Assembly (NCBI GenBank): GCA_910587425.1
Contig: CAJUKU010000016.1
Coordinates: forward strand, 1 to 51,640
Direction: 5' to 3'
Source: an uncultured Muribaculaceae bacterium
GTDB taxonomy: Bacteria > Bacteroidota > Bacteroidia > Bacteroidales > Muribaculaceae
Length of the DNA stretch: 51,640 nucleotides
Part shown: positions 33,417 through 41,904 of the stretch, in pieces
Layout: each line of letters starts with the position of its first letter
Position numbering within the stretch: the stretch's first letter is position 1
Position numbers and translations under genes: made by a program
Notes under the pieces: model-generated
Database searches by the model: none
Told to the model about the DNA's origin: nothing
What the model saw: the letters and a program-made list of their open reading frames with translations, nothing else

Positions 33417-34447
33417 AACATCGTACTAAAAAGATAATATCCTATCTGGTGACTCTTGCCGTGATAATCGTTGCGGCAATATGGGTGGGCGGCAAATTCA
33501 TCCATCTTGGCGACGTGGAGTTTACCGACAACGCACAGGTGCAGCAGCAGATTGTGCCTGTCAACAGCCGCGTGCAGGGGTATATAAAAGAGATCCGCTT
33601 CAAGGAGTATAAACAGGTGCGCAAGGGAGATACGCTTGTGATAATAGATGATGCCGATATGCGTCTGCGCGTCGCGCAGGCTCAGGCTGATTACCAGAAT
33701 GCACTTGCCGGTCGCGATGTCGCCGACAGGTCGGTCGGTGTAGCTTCGGCAAATGTCGCGGTCAGTGAGGCATCGATAGCCGAGGCGAAAGTTGTTATGG
33801 ACAATGCCGCGACCGATTTTGCCCGCTATGAGAAACTCCTGAGCCAGGATGCGGTAACACGTCAGCAGTATGATGCTGTAAAAACTGACTATGAGGCGAA
33901 AAAGGCACGCTACGATATGCTCGCCAGACAGCGTTCGGCTACGACATCGGTCGTTTCCGAGACACGTCAGCGCATGGCTCAGAGCGATGCCGGGGTGGAG
34001 CTTGCAAAGGCGCTGCTCGCTTCTGCTGAACTGAATCTTTCATATACAGTGATCGTAGCTCCATGCGATGGTTATACCTCACGCAAGGAGATACAGGTGG
34101 GACAGCTTGTGCAACCCGGACAGACGCTTCTTGATGTGGTTGATTCAGCAGATCTGTGGATTACCGCCAATTACAAGGAAACACAACTGCATCACATAGA
34201 GCCGGGGGCTGCAGCAGAGGTGAAAGTCGATGCCATTCCCGGAGTGGTCTTCAACGCTGAGGTCGTGGCGATCTCTAAAGCTACAGGTGCGAGCCTGTCG
34301 CTGTTGCCACAGGATAATTCGGCGGGTAATTTCGTGAAAGTGCGTCAACGCGTGCCTGTGCGTCTTGAACTGACCGCCGACAACGATGCCGATGCCGTCG
34401 CACGTCTGCGTGCCGGCATGAACGTGGAATGTGAAGTAAAGTACTGA
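33413..34447 (+). CDS. HlyD/EmrA-type membrane-fusion protein
   Basis: 344 residues: cytoplasmic stub, membrane anchor (about 10-27), then VEFTDNAQVQQQIVPVNSRVQGYI, which is the first lipoyl half characteristic of EmrA, a coiled-coil hairpin (about 75-195), and the second half with IVAPCDGYTSRKEIQVGQLV. In this family the adaptor links an MFS pump to TolC. Overlaps the channel gene by four bases and ends one base before the pump gene. Confidence 0.93.
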   Translation: MKHRTKKIISYLVTLAVIIVAAIWVGGKFIHLGDVEFTDNAQVQQQIVPVNSRVQGYIKEIRFKEYKQVRKGDTLVIIDDADMRLRVAQAQADYQNALAGRDVADRSVGVASANVAVSEASIAEAKVVMDNAATDFARYEKLLSQDAVTRQQYDAVKTDYEAKKARYDMLARQRSATTSVVSETRQRMAQSDAGVELAKALLASAELNLSYTVIVAPCDGYTSRKEIQVGQLVQPGQTLLDVVDSADLWITANYKETQLHHIEPGAAAEVKVDAIPGVVFNAEVVAISKATGASLSLLPQDNSAGNFVKVRQRVPVRLELTADNDADAVARLRAGMNVECEVKY

Positions 34448-34448
34448 T

Positions 34449-36053
34449 ATGGGTGATTGGCATGGACCACAGGGTCCATTTGATATACCTGATGTTCCGG
34501 ACTATGTGCCCCGAAGGCTTAAGCCATGGATATTCATCCTGTTTGTGCTCATAGTGCAGTTCTCGGGAGGCGTGTATCTCGCTGCTGCCACCGATATGGT
34601 AGGCACTACGGCTCTCATGCAGGAGGATATTCTGATGGCGGGGTATGCCTCGCTGATAGGGATGTCGATAAATTTCTGCGTGATGTTCCGTCTGAAATTC
34701 CGTTTCTCTAACAGGGTGAGTCTGCTTGCATGTGCTATGGTGCTACTCATCGCCACAGTGATCTGTGCCCATACCACCAATGTGGCTCTGCTCGTAGGCA
34801 CCTGTTTCGTGGCGGGATGGTTCAGGATGTGGGCTACATTCGCATGCAACTCCACTATCCAGCTATGGCTCACGCCTAAGCGCGATATGGCGGTGTTTTT
34901 CTGTTATGTCTATCTGGTGGTCGACGGCGTAATACAGCTTTCCGGACTCGGAACCATCTATACCGCTTTTTTCTCGCAGTGGGAGTATATGCACTGGATC
35001 ATGGCGGGCTTACTTGCGCTCATGATGGTACTTGTTATGGTGCTTGTCAAACCGTTCAGAGGCATGCCTCAGATACCCCTTCTCGGCATAGACTGGATCG
35101 GCGCGGGCTTATGGAGCGTATTCATGCTTTGTTTTACCTTTGTCTGCGTCTATGGCAACTATTTCGACTGGTGGGAGGCTCAGGAGATTGTCTGGGCTAT
35201 GGTGCTCGGGATTGTATGCGCGCTTATAAACCTGTGGCGCGCAACCTTCCTGCATCATCCCTACATAACATTCCAGGCGCTTACCAACCGGAATGTAGTG
35301 CGTGCCACATTGGTCTACATGGTTTTCTTCACACTGCTTGCCACGGAGCATGTGTTCGAGCATAGCTATGCAGCCGCGATACTCGGTTTTGATGAGACAA
35401 ATCTGATCGATCTGAACTGGTATGTGCTGGTCGGGATTATCGTGGGATGCTGGTTTACCTGGCGCACGTTTGCTTTGCGTAAGTGGCGTTACAAGACTAT
35501 GACTGCCATAGGTTTTGCTCTCGCTGCTGTTTATCTTGCATATTTCTATTTCATGATCGACTATGGTGTGGAGAAGGAGATGCTTTTCATTCCACTCTTC
35601 ACACGCGGCTGCGCTTCGGTGATCATATCGATAGTTTTCCTGACATCTATCGTGCAGAGCGGTCTGCATTTCTTTGTGTTTCCGCAAGCGCTGACGGTGA
35701 ATGGTTTCACAGGAGCGGTTATGGGTGCGACGTTCGGACCGGCTGTGGTGGGGGAGTTGCTGCGTCATGTCATGGCGCGTAATGCCGCGAACCTGTCGGC
35801 GGCTCTGACAGATTTCAATCCTGATGCCGTCCATATACCTTTGGGACAGCTTTACGGCATGGTGCAGCAGCAGGCGCTCGTGGTATCTATGAAGGAGATC
35901 TACGGGATGCTTCTGATTGTTGCGCTTGTAGTGCTTACGACTATCCTCGTCAGCTACGGACCGTTGCGTCCTGCGGCTATATTCCCAAAATGGCGTACGA
36001 TCCGTCGTCTTTTCCGCAAGGAGATGCGTGCTGGTGAACTGCATAAAGTCTGA
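34449..36053 (+). CDS. MFS-type efflux pump of the EmrB class
   Basis: 534 residues with about 14 membrane helices. The N-terminus (MGDWHGPQGPFDIPDVPDYV) is hydrophilic and cytoplasmic. The segment GTCFVAGWFRMWATFACNS is in the place of the MFS conserved loop, but motif A is weak. The partner genes identify it as the pump of a tripartite proton-driven exporter; drug or bile-salt export is possible and untested. It resembles the Bacteroidota branch more than E. coli EmrB. Confidence 0.85.
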   Translation: MGDWHGPQGPFDIPDVPDYVPRRLKPWIFILFVLIVQFSGGVYLAAATDMVGTTALMQEDILMAGYASLIGMSINFCVMFRLKFRFSNRVSLLACAMVLLIATVICAHTTNVALLVGTCFVAGWFRMWATFACNSTIQLWLTPKRDMAVFFCYVYLVVDGVIQLSGLGTIYTAFFSQWEYMHWIMAGLLALMMVLVMVLVKPFRGMPQIPLLGIDWIGAGLWSVFMLCFTFVCVYGNYFDWWEAQEIVWAMVLGIVCALINLWRATFLHHPYITFQALTNRNVVRATLVYMVFFTLLATEHVFEHSYAAAILGFDETNLIDLNWYVLVGIIVGCWFTWRTFALRKWRYKTMTAIGFALAAVYLAYFYFMIDYGVEKEMLFIPLFTRGCASVIISIVFLTSIVQSGLHFFVFPQALTVNGFTGAVMGATFGPAVVGELLRHVMARNAANLSAALTDFNPDAVHIPLGQLYGMVQQQALVVSMKEIYGMLLIVALVVLTTILVSYGPLRPAAIFPKWRTIRRLFRKEMRAGELHKV

Positions 36054-36094
36054 GGTTGTCGTTTAACAAGCTCTAAGGCTGTCGCCGTCACATG

Positions 36095-36149
36095 ATATTT
36101 GCAGCAATGCGGCTTTACCATCATGGCAGAGCCGCATTGCTGCAAATAT
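36095..36149. terminator. Bidirectional hairpin terminator with perfect 20-bp arms
   Basis: The arm at 36095-36114 (ATATTTGCAG...GCGGCT) is the exact reverse complement of 36130-36149, around a 15-base loop. It lies between converging genes, the MFS pump (stop 36053) and the ATPase (stop 36182). A/T ends on both arms give U-rich tails in either direction. Confidence 0.85.
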
Positions 36150-36181
36150 ACTTGTTACGGTAACAGGGGAGGTATGTAGGG

Positions 36182-36856
36182 TCAGTTTTCGGTGACTGAC
36201 ACGATTGTGCCGTCGAAGAGGTTGACGATGCGTCGTGCGTAAGCGGCATCGTGTTTGGAATGTGTGACCATTACGATTGTCGTTCCTCCGCGGTTGAGTT
36301 CGATAAGGAGTTCCATGACCTCCTTGCCGTTTGTAGAGTCAAGGTTGCCCGTTGGCTCGTCGGCAAGTATTATCTGAGGATCGGTGATGACTGCCCGTGC
36401 TATTGCCACGCGTTGCTGCTGACCTCCGGAAAGCTGCTGCGGACGGTGATGCGCGCGGTGTCCGATGTTCATGCGCTCAAGCGCTTCTTTGACGCGGCGT
36501 TTGCGCTCTTCGCGCGGAATGCCGAGGTAGGTGAGCGGAAGCTCAACGTTCTGTTCTACGGTAAGTTCGTCGATGAGGTTGAAGTTCTGGAACACGAAAC
36601 CTATGCGACCTTTGCGCAGTGAGGTGCGATCCTTCTCTTTCATGCCGGCGACTTCGCGGTCACCGAGCATATAGCTTCCGGCTGTGGGATTGTCGAGCAG
36701 TCCCATGATGTTTAGCAGGGTCGATTTGCCGCAGCCGGAGGGACCCATTATGGCGACGAACTCGCCGGGTGAGATATGCAGGTTTATGTTGTTGAGGGCG
36801 AGAGTCTCAACTTCTGATGTGCGGAATTTTTTCTCGAGATTCTTTATGGTAATCAT
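36182..36856 (-). CDS. MacB/LolD-type ABC ATPase of the second sigma-54 system
   Basis: 224 residues, the same length as the array ATPase at 17531-18205 and clearly similar to it: Walker A GPSGCGKST, signature LSGGQQQR, Walker B IILADEPTGNLD, H-loop IVMVTHSKHDA. It follows the 770-residue permease gene by 28 bp in the same direction and should power it. Because the two ATPases are so alike, cross-use between the array and this permease is possible. Confidence 0.94.
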   Translation of the reverse strand: MITIKNLEKKFRTSEVETLALNNINLHISPGEFVAIMGPSGCGKSTLLNIMGLLDNPTAGSYMLGDREVAGMKEKDRTSLRKGRIGFVFQNFNLIDELTVEQNVELPLTYLGIPREERKRRVKEALERMNIGHRAHHRPQQLSGGQQQRVAIARAVITDPQIILADEPTGNLDSTNGKEVMELLIELNRGGTTIVMVTHSKHDAAYARRIVNLFDGTIVSVTEN

Positions 36857-36884
36857 GACTGTATTGTCTGTTGTTTAGATGTTA

Positions 36885-39197
36885 TTATTCGGCGCGTAGG
36901 CTTTCGGTCGGGTTGTCGTTGGCGCGCATCCGGGTGAAGATTACGGCGAGCACTACTATGAAGATGAGCGTGAGCAGTCCGGCAAGTATGAACCGTGCGG
37001 TTATGCCGTCGATTGTCATACTGAATTGGTCTAACCACTGACGCCCGAAATATATTGCCAACAGGGTTCCAAGCGTGACTGAGGGCAGTGCGACTATAAG
37101 GATCGAGCGTGTTATCAGATCTATGATAGATCCTGTCGAGGCTCCATTGACCTTGCGTATGGCTATCTCGCGGCTGCGGCGGCGCATCTCGTCAGTAAGA
37201 TAGCCGGTAAGCCCGATAGCGCAGATGAATATCATGATGACCGCTGCGATAGATACCATGGTGCGGAAAAGTTTCACGTCGACATAAAATGAGTCATATC
37301 GCTTGCGCAGGTTTATCACGCGGATGTTCTCTGCCGGGTATAGTTTCAGTATCTCCTTGATGAGGCGGATCTCGTTTGCATCGGTAGGTTCGCTGATCCG
37401 CAGCGTCAGCCAACTCAGGGCATTGAGGGTCGTGAGAGCCACAAAGGGTTTCTGCGGGTTGTAGTAGTTGTCGCACAGGAAGTCGCGGATAACTCCCGTA
37501 ACAGTGGCGGTTCCATAGTCATAGTTGAATGTTTTTCCTATTGCGTCACTCTCTCTCCACCCCATCTGGCGCACGAACTCTTCATTGACTATCACTTCCA
37601 GGAGTTCTTCTGATGCCGGTGCCGGTATTCTGCCTTCCTTGACCGTCATCCCCATGACATCTGCGTAGTTCGGGCTCCAGTCGTCGTAGCGTGTGGAGAA
37701 CTTCAGGTTTCCTTCGTTGTCGCGCACGAAAGCTCCGCTATAGCCGTAGGTCGGGTAATAGGAGGATGCCGCTACGCCCTCTACGTATGGAAGACGGCTG
37801 TAGGAATCCATGACAGCATCACACTCCTCCTTGCTGTTGCCATGGAAAGATACGATTATTGCTCCATCGGGATTATAGCCTAACGGGGTGTTGACGAGAC
37901 AATCGTACTGCGCTGAGACGATAGTAAGGATGCCGCTTACAAGAGCTACACCTGCGAACTCGATGAATAGCAACGTGTGCTTCCATGCGTGCTGACGCCC
38001 GGAGAAACGCTTGAACACCTGCTGCACCGATATGCGGCTGAATGTGACTGCGGGGATTGTTGCAGCAAGCAGGAATGTGAGGGTGACAACGGCGACGATG
38101 ACCCACAGGCGATCCATGTTGATGTATTCCACGAAGTAATCATAAATGCTGTCCTGTGCCCAGAGCTTGCAGAAATGTATGCAGAGCACAGCTACGACCA
38201 CTCCCATTACCACTATGATAAGTGTCTCCAACAGGAACATGCGGAATACTGACTGTGAGGTGGCGCCTGCGCATTTCAGCACGCCGATGGCTTTGGATCG
38301 GCGGGGGAGTGCGGAGATGCTTAGGAGCACGTAGTTGAGTGCGGTGACAATAAGTATTCCGGCACCGAGGATTGACAATGTTATCGTGATCTGACGCACG
38401 CTGCTGTAGTTGCGGTATGTATCGCGCAGGGGGGCTGCCCATGCTTCAAGCTTTGAGCTTTCGGTGTCGGGTGCGTTTGCCTTGATGATCTGTTTGATTT
38501 TGGCATTGAGTGTCTCAAGGTCAGTGCCGGGTTTCACGCGGATGTAGGTGAACCAGCTGTCACCTCCTCTCCATCCGGTGAACTGTTCGGATGGAACGAC
38601 TGTCGGCATTGAGATTGCATAGTCGGCGCGTATGGTGGTTTCATCTCCCCAGCCTCGGTAGACTCCGGCAATATTAAGCTGCGCGCCCTGGTCGCCGTAG
38701 AAGAGTGTTTTTCCAAGTGGTGATTCGCCACCGAAGTATTTGTCGGCAATCTTATCGGAGATGTATATATTTCCCGGCATGGCGAGACCGAGCGGGTTGC
38801 CCTCGATCACATCGACCCCCATCGTGCGGAAAAACAGTGAGTCGGCGATTATGCCCGAACCCTCTATCACTGTTTCTCCGTTCTTGAGCATCACGCTGTA
38901 TGGACGTTGTATGGCAGATGCTTCAATATACTCGGGGATGCCGTTGAGGATGCCTCCGGCGATGGCACCGACGCACATCTGTGATGCGCCGAGTTTCTTG
39001 TCGTTGATCTCAAACTCTTCCCATATCTGGTAGAGATGGTCGGTGTCGCCGAAGCAGCTGTCGATGGAGTTGTCGTAGGCGACACGGACAAACAGCAGTC
39101 CGCTCATAGCAAGTCCAAGCCCTATGGATAGGACTTTGATCGCCGTGACGAGCATTGACTGCCGCATGTGTTGGAAAATGTAATTGAAATGTGTCAT
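36885..39197 (-). CDS. Double-module FtsX-type permease, 770 residues
   Basis: Two MacB-like halves in one chain: first helix about 18-38 (VLSIGLGLAMSGLLFVRV), periplasmic core, three helices with SISALPRRSKAIGVLKCAGA, then a second N-terminal-type helix (about 425-445), a second core and three more helices with DEMRRRSREIAIRKVNGAS at the coupling site. The second half shares the IAIRKVNGAS signature with the B permeases of the array. A sigma-54 promoter ends about 30 bp upstream. With the ATPase at 36182-36856 it forms a two-gene unit; no adaptor or channel gene is attached. Confidence 0.92.
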   Translation of the reverse strand: MTHFNYIFQHMRQSMLVTAIKVLSIGLGLAMSGLLFVRVAYDNSIDSCFGDTDHLYQIWEEFEINDKKLGASQMCVGAIAGGILNGIPEYIEASAIQRPYSVMLKNGETVIEGSGIIADSLFFRTMGVDVIEGNPLGLAMPGNIYISDKIADKYFGGESPLGKTLFYGDQGAQLNIAGVYRGWGDETTIRADYAISMPTVVPSEQFTGWRGGDSWFTYIRVKPGTDLETLNAKIKQIIKANAPDTESSKLEAWAAPLRDTYRNYSSVRQITITLSILGAGILIVTALNYVLLSISALPRRSKAIGVLKCAGATSQSVFRMFLLETLIIVVMGVVVAVLCIHFCKLWAQDSIYDYFVEYINMDRLWVIVAVVTLTFLLAATIPAVTFSRISVQQVFKRFSGRQHAWKHTLLFIEFAGVALVSGILTIVSAQYDCLVNTPLGYNPDGAIIVSFHGNSKEECDAVMDSYSRLPYVEGVAASSYYPTYGYSGAFVRDNEGNLKFSTRYDDWSPNYADVMGMTVKEGRIPAPASEELLEVIVNEEFVRQMGWRESDAIGKTFNYDYGTATVTGVIRDFLCDNYYNPQKPFVALTTLNALSWLTLRISEPTDANEIRLIKEILKLYPAENIRVINLRKRYDSFYVDVKLFRTMVSIAAVIMIFICAIGLTGYLTDEMRRRSREIAIRKVNGASTGSIIDLITRSILIVALPSVTLGTLLAIYFGRQWLDQFSMTIDGITARFILAGLLTLIFIVVLAVIFTRMRANDNPTESLRAE

Positions 39198-39226
39198 TGC
39201 ATGATTTATGTTTTATAGATAATATG

Positions 39227-39242
39227 TGCAGAAACCGTGCCA
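39227..39242 (-). promoter_or_regulatory. Sigma-54 (-24/-12) promoter of the 770-residue permease operon
   Basis: The minus strand reads TGGCACG, GTTT, CTGCA, with exact GG/GC spacing and one mismatch to TGGCACG-N4-TTGCA. The predicted start near 39217 gives a 20-base leader. With the array promoter at 19650 this makes two sigma-54 operons for ABC permeases in one window. Confidence 0.8.
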
Positions 39243-39334
39243 AATAGGTATTTGTGCTGATAATTAGGGCGTTGGCTTTTGGCGGCGTATCGCATGGTGT
39301 CAAAATAATTTACACACATGTCAAAGAATCATAC

Positions 39335-39374
39335 AAAAAAGGCGGTGCGTCAAAACTTGCTTGACACACCGTCT
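39335..39374 (-). terminator. Terminator of the lipoprotein gene; same inverted repeat as at 19.8 kb
   Basis: Arms GCGGTGCGTCAA (39342-39353) and TTGACACACCGT (39361-39372), the mismatches being G-T pairs in RNA, are followed on the minus strand by TTTTTT (39335-39340), a good intrinsic terminator for the gene ending at 39451. The same 31-bp design lies upstream of the array promoter. Another TGACACACC occurs at 39396-39404. Confidence 0.6.
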
Positions 39375-39450
39375 CATTGTAACCGGAAGGGAAGGTGACA
39401 CACCCTCTCCGTTTCAAAGCGGATGGCTGTATATCGCCTACGTAGAATAG

Positions 39451-40611
39451 TTATAATTTGAAGCTAACGATTGCGCAATTTGTGCTGCCGGGAGTGGCGT
39501 CTGATGAGGCGTCGGTATTCTCCTCACTTACGATTCCGTACCAGACACCATCTTTTCCGAATAGTTGATCGGTTATGATCGTGCGGTTGTCGGGCGACTG
39601 TACTGTCAGGCTGCTCGGTTTTTGAAGCTCTTCATATCTGTTGCGGTATATCAGTCTGCCGTCGCTCAGATCGTATATGTCGGAATTTTTCACTCCGTTG
39701 TGCATGGTGGTGGCAAGGAGTTTTCCACCGGTCATCTGTATGTCGCGCACGAGCATGTATGGCTTCAATATCTCCAGTTCACTCTCGCCCGACGACATTA
39801 TGCGCATCATTATCTCCTGGTCGGTCTCAGGCGTTATGGTATATTCGCCACGTGAGAGCACCGCGATCGGTTGAAGTGTGGATGGTGCCACGGCATAAAG
39901 CGTGTCGGCAACCATGAAGATACCTTGTTCCCCGGCATTCGCCCAGAGGATGGAGAAGTTGCCACCGCTGAATCCCGGCAGGTCAATTGAATCAGTCGGT
40001 GCGAAGTTACCGTCGTACTGACGTATGTTCAGACCTTCAGGACCAGGGACTGCAACATTTATGCAGGTTTCTGCGCTTCCGGTAGGCTCGATCTGCATCA
40101 TGATCGGCTCGCGTTCGGTGGTGGATATCAGCGATCCGTCGGTAAGGGAGTATCTGTTCACTACCGGACGGTCAAAGTCAGGAACGATCACGCTTTGGTT
40201 TTTGCGGTCGATGAATGCGCTGAATATGCGCCGGTATTCTCCGGGACCTTGACCCATGTGGTTTATCTCCCCAAGATATTTTCCGTCGTTGAGATTGAAC
40301 ATTACGAGTCGCGATGTTTGGAAATTGTCTTCAAAGAGCACCACGGTGTCACCGACCACATCAAGAATCTTTGCCTTTGAGAAAAAGGCGGCGGTTGAAT
40401 CGGATGAGAGCTGCGTGTAGTTGAAATCGGCAACTTTTAGCGGGGCAGAAGTCTCGGTATCGTGGTTTGCAGCGAGATTGATGACTGGTGTTTTATCAGA
40501 CGTTGTGCTGTCTGACGAGCAAGATGTCGTAAGAATCGATGCAATACCGCAGGTTAATGCCGCGCAAGCTGTTGTGAGAACATGGCTGACCGGACGTCGG
40601 TTGATCTTCAT
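39451..40611 (-). CDS. Six-bladed beta-propeller lipoprotein
   Basis: 386 residues from the Met at 40611 (MKINRRPVSHVLTTACAALTC); an earlier in-frame Met at 40650 would bury the signal sequence. The lipobox is ILTTSC, so the mature protein is lipid-anchored with an S/T/D-rich linker, then a repeated beta-strand pattern with MGQGPGEYRRIFSAFID typical of the Bacteroidota 6-bladed beta-propeller family. That family has no fixed function; many members lie beside transporters or peptide-export genes. A separate transcription unit with its own promoter box and terminator. Confidence 0.82.
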   Translation of the reverse strand: MKINRRPVSHVLTTACAALTCGIASILTTSCSSDSTTSDKTPVINLAANHDTETSAPLKVADFNYTQLSSDSTAAFFSKAKILDVVGDTVVLFEDNFQTSRLVMFNLNDGKYLGEINHMGQGPGEYRRIFSAFIDRKNQSVIVPDFDRPVVNRYSLTDGSLISTTEREPIMMQIEPTGSAETCINVAVPGPEGLNIRQYDGNFAPTDSIDLPGFSGGNFSILWANAGEQGIFMVADTLYAVAPSTLQPIAVLSRGEYTITPETDQEIMMRIMSSGESELEILKPYMLVRDIQMTGGKLLATTMHNGVKNSDIYDLSDGRLIYRNRYEELQKPSSLTVQSPDNRTIITDQLFGKDGVWYGIVSEENTDASSDATPGSTNCAIVSFKL

Positions 40612-40675
40612 GTTTATAAGTATGTTTGGTTTGTATTTGTGATGAGTCAATGTATTACTATACTACAAAGGTACA

Positions 40676-40683
40676 TTATTTCT
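40676..40683 (-). promoter_or_regulatory. Probable promoter (-7 box) of the lipoprotein gene
   Basis: TACCTTTG on the minus strand, 65 bp before the ATG at 40611; no TTG at -33 was found. Confidence 0.45.
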
Positions 40684-40840
40684 ATGGCAGGATTTGTTTT
40701 TTTTGTTAAAAATTGTGAAATTTCCAATTTCCGGTGAATTGGCTGACATTAATGAGCCCTCTGTGGCAATGCCACACCGTTTCCAATGTTTACATGCACA
40801 TGTGTTAGTTCGTTAGTTTATTCGTTAAGTAAGTAAGCAA

Positions 40841-40884
40841 GTTGGTTGGTTGGTTGGTTGGTTGGTTGGTTGGTTGGTTGGTTG
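40841..40884 (+). repeat. Tetranucleotide repeat, eleven GTTG units
   Basis: Eleven uninterrupted copies of GTTG, preceded by imperfect GTTA/GTAA units from about 40805. Such tracts change length by slippage. It is not inside a gene and lies about 160 bp upstream of the lipoprotein promoter box. Confidence 0.95.
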
Positions 40885-41340
40885 GGTCGTTTTTTTGAGA
40901 GACTCTCTCAATTATTACCTACAAATTTTGTATTACCGCTAATTATATCTTCTTATAAATAGTGCCTTCCTGTGGATCTTTGATGTTTTGCGAACTTAGT
41001 ATTCTTACGGATTGTCTCTTTCTGCGATTTTAGCCATTTCCTTAATTAAGTGCTCATCATAATAGTGTCTTTCTGAAATTTTAGGCGGCGTATAGGTGTA
41101 ATCAGTGTGCGAACTTTTGTCTACTAGTTTTGTCAGCTTATGAACTTTGGCTCTCCAATAGTTTAGTCAGTTTGCGAGTTATTGGTATATTGGGCATTTA
41201 TCATGTTTCCAATCCTATCAGTTGAAACGGTAGTCTTAACGTCATCTAAAACATGACGAATGCTTCTTGCAGAAAATCAGAAACTTGCATAAATGAGGGA
41301 ATGAAAATTATAAAATATTTTGAAAAAACAGGTGGAAAAA

Positions 41341-41372
41341 TTTGGTCAGTAACAAAACTAATCGTAACTTTG
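41341..41372 (+). promoter_or_regulatory. Bacteroidota-type promoter of tRNA-Phe
   Basis: TTTG (41341-41344), 20 bp, TAACTTTG (41365-41372), ending 18 bp before the tRNA. Confidence 0.75.
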
Positions 41373-41390
41373 CATCGCAAAACCAAACAA

Positions 41391-41463
41391 GGTGCCATAG
41401 CTCAGTTGGTAGAGCAAAGGACTGAAAATCCTTGTGTCCCCGGTTCGATTCCTGGTGGCACCA
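41391..41463 (+). tRNA. tRNA-Phe (GAA)
   Basis: 73 bases: acceptor GGTGCCA pairs with TGGCACC, D-arm with GCTCAGTTGGTAGAGC, anticodon loop CTGAAAA giving GAA, and T-arm loop GGTTCGATTCC. CCA is not encoded. An integrase gene begins 441 bp downstream, oriented away, so the 3' part of this tRNA is the likely insertion site of the element on its right. Confidence 0.97.
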
Positions 41464-41487
41464 CGAACCCAAATTTTAGGAGAAGAT

Positions 41488-41521
41488 AAAACACTGAATA
41501 TCAATGATATTCGGTGTTTTT
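41488..41521 (+). terminator. Terminator after tRNA-Phe
   Basis: A 15-bp stem (41488-41502 with 41506-41520, one T-G pair) and a three-base loop, ending in TTTTT; 24 bp past the tRNA. Confidence 0.85.
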
Positions 41522-41567
41522 CTCATTTTAGGGGTAGCGCAGAATGCGGAAAAATGATGAAATCGGC

Positions 41568-41807
41568 AGGTGTAGATTTGGTGGAGATAAATATTACACC
41601 GACTTGCTCCACCAGTTGTTATCATACCAAACTGATATTCCGCATTTTACATCATTTTGCCTTGATGGTGAATGTCGCTCATTTCGAGTGAACATTAACA
41701 AGAAGATTGACATGGAGGGTGAATTTTTCGAGAAAAAGTCGAGTGGCGAAAATGAGTCGCAGGTGTAAATCCAGTGTTACACCGAATAGAGCGAACAATT
41801 TACACCT
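41568..41807. repeat. Five GGTGTA-type repeats beside the integrase (candidate arm sites)
   Basis: AGGTGTAGAT at 41568-41577 and AGGTGTAAAT at 41761-41770 on plus; GGTGTAAT (41593-41600), GGTGTAAC (41776-41783) and AGGTGTAAAT (41798-41807) on minus. They lie in the 441-bp gap between tRNA-Phe and the integrase gene, where tyrosine integrases of such elements bind arm-type sites. No gene is visible in this gap. Function is inferred from position. Confidence 0.5.
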
Positions 41808-41904
41808 ATACGGCGTTTATAGATTATGATTCAGCACGTTACAAGATATACTTCTCGGGATTTACTTACACCAAGTCATCAAACACCAACACAAGGTAAA
41901 AACT

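Larger units (their letters stand above)
40684..41390. other. Non-coding stretch before tRNA-Phe
   Basis: About 700 bp, A/T-rich, with no credible gene. It contains eleven GTTG units, short repeated words such as GCGAACTT (near 40990 and 41110), one AGGTGTAAT motif at 41094-41102 that matches those beside the integrase, and the tRNA-Phe promoter at its right end. It may hold remains of earlier insertions at this tRNA. Confidence 0.4.

Noticed and set aside
35109..36044. 311-codon minus frame inside the MFS pump gene
   Set aside because: Antisense to a clear membrane transporter; H/R/Q-rich shadow.
40841..40884. Possible CRISPR-like array
   Set aside because: It is a plain GTTG microsatellite without spacers; no cas genes in the window.
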